The translations under genes and the position numbers were made by a program. A DNA stretch of 64,000 nucleotides from Parelaphostrongylus tenuis. Its lineage: Eukaryota > Nematoda > Chromadorea > Rhabditida > Metastrongylidae. Each line of letters begins with the position of its first letter. Positions within the stretch are counted from its first letter, which is position 1. Location of the stretch: contig JAHQIW010007333.1 of the NCBI GenBank assembly GCA_019055375.1, forward strand, positions 1-64,000. Reading direction: 5' to 3'. The notes beneath the pieces were generated by a model. The model did no database searches, was not told where the DNA came from, and worked only from the letters and a program-made list of their open reading frames with translations. Positions 48,001-58,230 of this stretch are shown piece after piece.

Positions 48001-51000
48001 CGTTCGATGTACATGAAAACGAGCTACTTGCCAAGGTCAAATTCACACAATATACATGTTTGAAAATCGTTTCCTCAGGCAATACAACGGGACTTTTTCT
48101 ACAACTTATTATCTGTTTTATCTAATAACGCTCTTTTTTGCCGCACTTTTTGTTTGTCATGGATCAGAGTAGTATTTTGTAATGAAATTATGAAGAGAAT
48201 GGAAAAAATGCTAATGAAATGATTTTAGATTGCGGTACATTCGTGAATCCATTTTCCAAATGGACCATTCCCATTCCAGGCGGGCAACCAAAGCCGGTTG
48301 ACAAGCAGCCCGTGGCGGTAAATCCTTCTAAAGCAAAACTCTGAAATAGTAATCTCAGGAATGTAGAATGAACCAAACATCATCTTTCATTCTCCTGTGG
48401 TTCACTTTTGTTTTTTTTTGCATATTTGCGATAAATATTAAACGAATAATATAAAAACATGAATTATGAACGAAAATTTCAGCCCGGTAAGCCAACATTA
48501 CGAGTATTGCACTTAACAGACATCCATTTGGATATGATGTATACACCGGGCTTGGAGACGAAATGTTCTGAACCGCAATGTTGCAGACCTCAGAAGAGCC
48601 CTATTGTAAGTTGATTTGTTCCAATAAAAATAATGACAATAATTCTAGACGGAGTAATAACCAGTTGTGATAAAATAATTTGCATTAATAAATATCATTA
48701 TGAAACCATGGAATATTTTATAGATCCGTTTGCACTACGAGGAGTCATTTTTTCTAGGGCCTGAAGACTGACATTCGACTTTTGATTATATTGCGGAAGC
48801 TTAAAGTTTGAAGCAAAAACCATTCGATCGTTTTTAACAGAAAATATGAAAGCTATTTCGTTTTATAAAGATAAATGTCTTAGCAAACTTGCTTTATAGG
48901 AGATGTTCTCAACATTGGGAGTTGAGCAACCAGCAGGAAATTGGGGTATGGTTGGCGATTGTGATGCTCCATACTGGTTACTCACAAACATGCTGGAATT
49001 TATTCAAAAAAATCATGAAGACGTGAGTACCGCTTTTGTCCAGTTTTTCTTCAAGTGCTCCTCAGGATAGTATTGCTTTTATAGATCGCCACTGATCCCA
49101 TATTCCCTGAAATCTTGTTGATCCTCGACTAACTCAGATTTATAGTCTAAGATATCCAATAGTTAAATCGATTTTTAGAACTTTTCACTAAACATCAAAC
49201 CAACATCAGGTTTTGTCCAAGTTATAGTTTTTAAAAGAAGCTTTATATACCTTGAAGAGCTTCACAGTAGAACTAAGTATAAAGTCAATTTATCGGAAAC
49301 GATTTTAAAGAACATCTAAGCATTTCCCAGTCATTATAGACGGCAAGGTTTCGGCCGTATGCAAGCAAAAGAGGTTGCCCACACGCAAGCACGGCACATC
49401 GCCGACAACGATCCCATTGCCATACTCTAAGTCCAAACACATCTTAACGCTCTTAGATGCTCACCTCTGCTTTAAGCTTAACTCCCTTTTCTTACATCGA
49501 TGCGTGCCACATACTCATTATCTCACATACTTGGACGGTCCGCTTTCACAGTTTTCATTCCTTTCTTTTTCTCGCCACCGCCGTCCACGTAGTGGTTCGA
49601 TTCTATTATGGCGACTGGTACGAGTCTCATACTGTGATGTGTAAAACCTCCGACACCTACGAGTATAGCTGATTGAATTTGATCAAAAACACGACCGCAC
49701 AACGTGTAAAGGATAGTCTTGAGGTGACCTCATCTCATGAAGTTCACTCTACCACTCCATTCGTCTATTCATTGTCTAATCTCATTAATGACAAGGCCAT
49801 CAATGCTTTGTTATGGCTGTTTATTCTTCTGATTCTCGGAGGTGAGGTATGCTTTGAAGACGATATTTTCTTGATCCGGCTAGATGTTGTGTGTACCGGT
49901 TTTATTTCAAAAAACTTCGTCTAAGAACTGTGTGAGTAGTGCACAGTATTTCTGACGTTGTTCAAGTATCTTTTACCCAGACGTCTTTGCTGCATAACGA
50001 ATCGCTAGGCGTATTGTTGAATCGAGGTGAGCACGGTTCTTAGGTCTCTTAGTTGGTCGGTGACTTTTTTGAAAGGCCAGAAATAGCCCATGATGCTTCT
50101 TTAGTTATTCTGTTCAATTCCTCTTTCATGTTGCATACTATATTCAATAAGAGCTTAAGTACACATAGGAGATGATCGCTATGATCAAAAAGCCGACCTT
50201 GTTCACTTTATTTACCATCATTGAGCAGATGATTTCGTCAGCAAAACGAAAAATTGGTAAGAAATTTTCATCAATATGGTCTAGAATTTCGCCCTTCGAA
50301 AACTAAATATCATGTCGGTTGCAATACATAAATGTTTATGGCCTCCAGCTATAGAAAAGTTAGTAAAAGTTAGTATTGATGTAGTCGTGTTTTGGAGCTG
50401 TGCCTTTTTCATGCTTTTTATCACAACCAAAACTTGAAAGAAAAAGTTTCAAGTGCTGGGGATGGAGTAGAGGAACAGAAAAGGTTCGAGTAGAACTTTT
50501 TGCTTTCATTTCCATGTCAAAATGAAAAGCTCAAGCGATCACACCATCGTTCGTTAGGGCTAACATCGAAACTCTATAGGCGCACAAATTTTGACGGCAT
50601 TACTGGTTCAATTTTGTACTACTGCTTCTAACAGTTCTTCTGCCTGTACTGGTGTAACTACTTTTGCAAGTCCTTATATCCAACCTTTGATGCTAGTAGC
50701 CAAGTTGAGTGAGCTACGTTAGGATCAAACATCGGTTTTCATTCCTTCTCGGACAGTTTCTAAGCGGTAGTAAAAAAAATGTTATCCCATCTTCCTGTTC
50801 AAACAATTAAGGAAAATTCAGCACAACTTCTGATTTTGAAAACAACTCGTTGTGTACCGCAGGTTCTACTAAATTTGCCAGTTTGTTTGTGATATCACTC
50901 AAAATGTTCTTCTCAGAGAAAAGTGACCTGATCGATTATATAAATTCTTTTCCAGCTTACGGCTGAATAGAATTTTTCCTGAAAAGGAGCCTATCAAGAC

Positions 51001-54000
51001 CGTGAGGCTACAAATATGTCACCTAGGCACTATACTTTGTTTGTAAATACACTCAGATTATGCACGTGTCGTACCGCTAGGTGACTCTCATACCAAGCAG
51101 CGACTTTTTTCTTCTGCAAAATGATTCTTTACAGAAGATGCGAGGTGTGGACAGAAGCCTTGCAACGCGGTTTCATTCTCGTTTTTTTCCCTTTTTCAAA
51201 GCTCCATTACTATATTTGGTCTTGTTGGCCTTTCCTATTCTGGTATATGAATCTGCGACGATCATGGGAATCGTACTCATCAGCTACGTCTGCTTGTGCG
51301 TAGCAGCTGATGATATTAAACTTCTTAGGACGCGTTGTTTCAAGACAGAGGGTAGATATGTGAAGGGGATAAGATTTCATAAGAGTAGACGGATTGATAG
51401 TGAGGTAAACGAACGATAAAGCATGCAATATGGACTATTCGTAATGGGTTCTTTTTTCCACGGATAACAAGGATTCTACTTTCTGATTGGAGCACGTAGA
51501 TGTTCTTGCTTCTTGCTTTTTCATCATAGAGCAAAATCACACAGATATTGATGCCGTCTGGTGTTTTTAGAAGTCCGTGAGAATTGATGTCTGAGTGCAA
51601 TGTTCTGCCATTATGTGGAGCGTAAGAAGCAACGTTCACAGCGTGTCGTATGTGTCTGCACCAGATCCAGTCCCAATGACTTCATGCTAAACTTGAAATT
51701 TTTTGACCTCTCAGCTGTCGTCTCACGATGTGACATTTTAGACGCAAGCATTTATGTGGAGGGAGCTGCTATGACTAACCTTATTAAAAAGATAAAACCA
51801 TTCTATTTTCATCAACCTGTAATTTGCTATTGCAAAGCGTGTCTTATAAGACTGAGCACCTCACCGAGATGAAAGAATATATTGCAGCTTGACTTTGTTA
51901 TGGTTTCTGGCGATCTTACCTCGCACGCTGTTTGGGATTATAGTCGAGATTCTCACGTGGCAATCGTCAGAAACATTACAAATACTATTAAATCGTAAGT
52001 GATTCGACATATTGCAAAAAAACTGGCTTTATATTAACCTTATCATGGATCAAGTAAACTCACTAAAGTCTTGATATGTAGACACGAAGCTGCCACTGAT
52101 AACAAGTCTTTTTGAATACAATGCTGGATAACGTGTAGCCGGTTTAGCCTTTTCAGAATCTGGAAAAGTTAGAATAAGGCACAATTTACTCAGTAAATAA
52201 CCATGTGAGAAAAACATAAATTATTAATAATTATCTGAGTATCATTTGAAGATTCGCTTGTCAAGTTTTTCTTGCCGCAGTCATGGAAGTAATTTGACTA
52301 CTAGATTACGTAAGAATTCCACCTTGCCAGCTTCGAAGAGGAGGAGAGCGCTCGTTTTTGAGTCAGTATTATGCTCATTAAATCTTGTTAATGACAACCT
52401 TTTCTTTATTTATTGAGGAGACATGTATTAATAGATTCGACATAGGCTTTCTTTTCAATAACTTGATGAAGACATTCTATAAGAATAAAAATAGTATTGT
52501 GAGAAACTAATAGAATTTTCTACAGAATATACCTTTTTCAACAATGTTATAGATCTAGAAAACCGGCTTTCATAGCACTCGACATTAATTATCAATATAC
52601 GTAAATCTTAACGACTTGTCTTACTTGGCCGATGCGATATTTGAAATAGTAGTAGTAATAGCAGGTTATTGTCTTACCTTTCGGTGGCTTCGTCTTTTTC
52701 AATTGTAGTAAACTATTCAAATGATTCGATGAATTACCGAGGCTTTCTAAACTGGCTCACGTCAAGTCAAACAATCATACGGAGAAAAGGCATCATAAAT
52801 CGCGTGATAGTGACGAATTCGTATTTTCAGTTCATTTTTGGGTTTTTAGCGTTCATTCAAAGAGCTCTGAGAGTTTTGCGCGCTGATGTCTTTGACTATG
52901 CACTAGGATCGTTAGAAATACTTCAGAATCATTATCGTCTTAGTTTTCTGCCACATGTATACCCACATTTCCTTGAATTTTGAATTTACCATCTACATGC
53001 TCTTTTGTTCGGACACACGTGGTCTGTCGTTTCACCATGTACTATTTCCCGCATACCTCATGTGAAATCAAATGGAATACCATGAACTCTCCCTTCTTGT
53101 CAGTAAGAGAAGATCATATAATTTTTTGAGTTTCATAGTCGATTAGAGGCGATTACGGACTAGTTGTAGCGCAGGGTGTTAGGTGGAAGTTCATTAAACG
53201 CTACACAACCCTCAAAATAACATCTTTTTAGGCATCCCTTATTACCGCAAATATCTCCGTCTGATATAAAGATCATTTCAAAAGAGATCATATTTGGCTT
53301 TGAAGCATCGTTTTCGTCTAATTCTACCTTTTGAACGAACCCAAGTGGCTCATATCTATCATGGGAAATCGTTATTTTTTTGTGCCAAGTTTAGTAATTC
53401 TTTCCTCTTTTCTTCTCCTGTGCGCACACTTTTAGCAGCTCAGTACACGCTTTTATAAGTGCTTTTTCATGTCTGAAGAATGAGATAAGTGGTAGTAGAC
53501 TAGTATGTTCTTGGTATTTGGCTTTCGGTACCATTTTGTACTATAGCCACTTTCTCAAAGCTTTATTTGAATGTTTTCGAATAGAAGGCAGCTCCTGTTT
53601 GGCCTTTCTCGCTTACTTCATATACTCTAACTGTACATTAAAACTCCAAAACATTCATCCATTTTCTCATATGTGGAATAGAGAATGAATTATGCGTCTA
53701 TATATCCATAGTAGAGTGATGGTGATGAACGAATACTGGAGTTCTACTTCAGATATAAAGGCGATGGCAAGGCTTGGTGTTAACCGCTAACCCCGTGGCT
53801 AGCCTCTTGTGATGCATGAAAAAACTTTTTCCGCCATTGAAGAATTGATCAATTGACACACTGCCTCAAGAGTGTTATCAATTCCTGAATCGACAACTCA
53901 CAAAACTCATCTTCCCTCCATTTTCGACCAGAAGCTCGAGAATGGCTTGCTTTTCAGGCATCTGAAACGTTACTACAATGCGCGATCACATCGAATGATT

Positions 54001-57000
54001 CCATTAATAACATATCTTTCATTTCGAGTGTTTTTTTAAGACCACAGCTCAAATTTCAATATGCCTGATAATCATTATCTGGAGCACCCACAGAGATTAG
54101 CAAAAGACGAGAACGGGTAACTGCCCGACTGACGAGATCGCAAGATCGAAACACGTGTATCGGGCTCTATAAGTCAGCCCTCATTGACAGACCACTGACA
54201 TGCGTGGCTCAAATAATGATTATCAGGCCATTAATAACAGTTGTTCGTTGCGCACCCTGTAGGGAACTAGGCACTTTTTTGGATTTCAGCCGATGGTTCG
54301 ATATAAATTTAAGCCTCTAAGTGGAGGTGAAGGTTGAGAAACCGCGTTATTCCATCCGTTTATCCGCCTATACGTTCGATGACAGGTCTAGTCTTGATTA
54401 TTAATGGATTGATTGGCGCTAGAGAACAGAAAATGTGTGGAAAATGAATATGTATGACTTGCCGCTCCGATAACTAGTGCCATTCCTGAAGCAATGTCTT
54501 GGTTATTTAATCCTTAAATGATAAATAGAATATTCCACACAAATTGTGGGGCTAACCATAGGCAAGCTTTTGCCACAAGGCATTACTATTGCCTTTATGC
54601 TTGAGGTGGAAGGTCCAGTTCTCGATCACCGGTCTCTGCTGTCGACATATAGACACCTGTTTCATTGCCTGTATCACACTAGGGAAAATGCACGAATATT
54701 TCAAAGTTTTAGATAAACATTTCAGTGTATGAAATTTACCCGAAGAAGTCCAAATGGAAATGGGTCTACGTTCTTGAGTATGCGAATATAGCTTTTGTAA
54801 AGTGGGGATAGTACAAATTGACGTTTCAGACAGAATAACAAGACTATCTAGTCCATTACTTTTCCTCTTTCCCATCACAGATGAAAAAAGCACTCATCAA
54901 AGACATATACCGAACGTTCAGAAATGTGTACCCAGTAGAAGAGAAGAGGAAGGAATTGATAAACTAGCACGAAACACAACCATTCCCAATAACTCCGAAT
55001 ATCAGCCACTCGAGTTGATTCGAAATGCAAAACTAGGCTCGGAAACAAGACTTCGAACCTAAATAAGATCCATTTCAAGCTGTCATTTATATCAGACGAA
55101 GTTAGTAGCGCTTTCAGGAGGTTCTTAAAAAGAAGTTGTCTCGGCAGGTTTTGTGGAAGTTATTGAACTCCTACCTAACAACCTACGCCGTCAATCAGTC
55201 CTCAACTGTCTCTTTGTGTTTTTGTGTAACACAAAAAATTGTATATTGTGACCTAACAAAATAGAGCGAAGCTGTATGAGCCCAAGCAGAACATATTTAC
55301 CATCATGTAAAACATGCGAGGGATGAATACATTGGAGAGACGAGTGGATTACTTTACGTCCGCATAAAAGAACATTTAGATAGTAATTCAAAATTCGACA
55401 AAGTATTTCTCTAAACATACATAGGGTGCAATGGCACAAAAGTAATGGCTTCAAAATGGCTGACATGATCCTGGCCCAGAACCTAAAACATAAACGCGCA
55501 AAACTCATGGATCCTCTGAACACACGCTAGAAATTCGAAAATAACCCAGAGGGGCGAGTGCGTCACTGAGACATGGCGTCTTTTCTCTGTCCTTGACGTT
55601 GGGGTGGTATAAAAGGTATCCATAATTCACCGTTTTACACGAATAGCCTAATACAATGTACGACCAGTTGGAGAAAGTTAACTAGCTTGAAACGTTTGTC
55701 ATCGAACTATTACTAATACTACTTTATATTAGACTATTTTGAGAATATCTTAAGTTTTTTTAGCATAGTTTAAATTTTTAAGCAGCAGCGACTGCAAAGT
55801 TTTGGTGTGGCATTTCTAGTGGTAGACGTTCCTTTCGGCTTTCTCACAAGCCTCATCATTACCACATGCTTATCTTGCCACTCCTGCAACTAATGGTAGC
55901 AGCGCCAAACATATATCACCTACGTCTGTCACGAGATGCCATACTAGTCCTTTCGAAGGGCTCAAAATATTCTATTACACTATACTACTACTGTTGAAGA
56001 GCCGTGGACGAGTGGTTGTGATGCCCGTCGCGGCTCACATGGAGCCGAGTTCCACTCCCCATCACTCTCCGCCAGTCATTATCAATGTCCTATGGATCGC
56101 CACAGCCAGATTATCCTCGGGATTGCAAGGAGACACGCTCAACCAGTATTCTACGTCATTCAAGAAGAAGTCGAACAGCGAATCGGATCCTAGAAGCATG
56201 GGATCCGCACAATAAAAAGAATTATGATGACGGATCATGAAAATACATAAATAAATAGTAAATATTACTACTAGTGCTACTACTACTATTACTACTACTA
56301 CTGCAGAAATCTCGTCGGCTAGATTTGATGGATCTTCAAGCTTCCATCTACATATAATAATTTTATAGATGTTTTCCCAAAACTGCTATCTATTTTGCCA
56401 TTGGAAATCATGAAGGTGTACCAATCGATAAGTGAGTGTTATAGTCAATATTAACACAAAAATTTGTTGTTCGTTTTCTTGTGTTTTCACTGGAAATTAA
56501 GAAATGTTTCAGTTTTGCACCCCATTTCACTCCAAAACGATTTCATATGAATTGGCTTTATGACACAATGGCTGAGACGTGGTCGGATTGGGTGCCTGAG
56601 GATCAAATGAAAACAGTGAAATAGTAGATGATTTACACGAATTAAATGTTCATTAGGCGTTCATCTTCCGGGTACTTGCTATTATTCGCTTTTTCAGCAT
56701 GGGTTGTTACATGAAGAAAATCTATCCTGGTTTGCGGTTGATCTCGCTGAACAACGCACTTGGAGGAGATGCCATTAACCTGTAACCTTAAATCAGTGTT
56801 GCCTAAATTCCCACTACCACCAGACTTTTATTCCGAAGATTAAACGCTTCACAATTTTTGTATTTAATTCAATGAAAATACCGTTTGTTTAATTTAGCTT
56901 TCTTTACATAAATCAGACAGATCCTGATGGAACGATGACATGGCTTGTAGAGCAGCTACTCGATGCTGAACGTGCCGGTGAAAGTGTTAGTTTTCGATGA

Positions 57001-58174
57001 GGAACACTGAATCACTTAAGATAATGAATCAAAAAAATATTTTGTCTTTTTTTATAGGCCGTTTTCACTTTTTCAATGAACAAATAAAGTTATCCTACTG
57101 TAATTATGTTGCTTTTAGTGATTTTAAGCAATTTTTTGAAAATTGATAGAAATTTTTTAGGTGCATATAATTGCTCATATTCCTGGTGGAGATAGTGAGG
57201 CTCTTGAAGGTTGGGCTCTCAACTACTACAACGTGATAAATAGGTTTGAATATAAGTTCTTGGTTCTTTTCTGCACTAGAAGTTGAGATATATCATGATG
57301 ATACCAACGAATTATCCCATGCTGTATTGCTAAGCATCGAGGTGAACACCAAATATAAGGAGCTCTACAATGCTCACGTTGATAAGTTATTCATCTTCGA
57401 AGAAAGAAAAGGAAAGGCGGTTTACTATGGTTCTATTCAGTACTATTTTCATTCTGCTCCATCACTACAAAGCCTCGGTAATTCCCAAGACCGGTTATCT
57501 ATCAACCTCGACATAGTAAGAGTAGATCAGTAGTTTTTTTTCTTTTGTTGAGCAGTACAAAGCCTCAATATTTGTCGCATAAGGAACAAGTGCTCAATTG
57601 TGCTCCTGATGCCATGCTGTGGCAGCATATCTCGTTATTTCGGTCTTTTAATATAATAATAACAGCTGAGATACGAAAAGAATCCATAAATTGGTCTATT
57701 ATAAGCTTACACGAGACTGCTGTCTCAATTTTATTGTGGCCGCCATTTTCGTGATGTCGCGATCAGTGGCAGCGCCGTCTCATGCTAGAGATCATATTTG
57801 ATTACTTACTACTAATCAAAGCCAAAAGTTAGAAAAGTTAGTATCTGCTGTGTTAGGATACTTTGAAATTGTAGTCCGCTTGAATATGAAACGAACTAAA
57901 CGTGGTCCAAAACGTTTATTGAAAAGCAAGACGTTTCACAAGAGCCTGTTTGAAACTTCTCAATCAACTACGCTATTTTTCTCAAGGACATCTTAGATAA
58001 CAAGGCCTGCTAGAAAGTAGCACGTCGTTTTCACATACTTGCAATCCATTTGTATATCGTAGCACCTTTTTCCAGATTCTCTCCCTCTCTCTCTCTCTCG
58101 CTCGCTCTCTCTCTCTACCTCTCTCCCTCTCTCCCTCTCTCTTTCTCCCTCTCGCCCTCTCTCTCTCCCTCTTG

Positions 58175-58230
<56 letters not shown>

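Noticed and set aside
53040..53200. Possible minus-strand reverse-transcriptase trace (L-I-D-Y-E)
   Set aside because: Only four or five residues agree, and the flanking motifs are absent.
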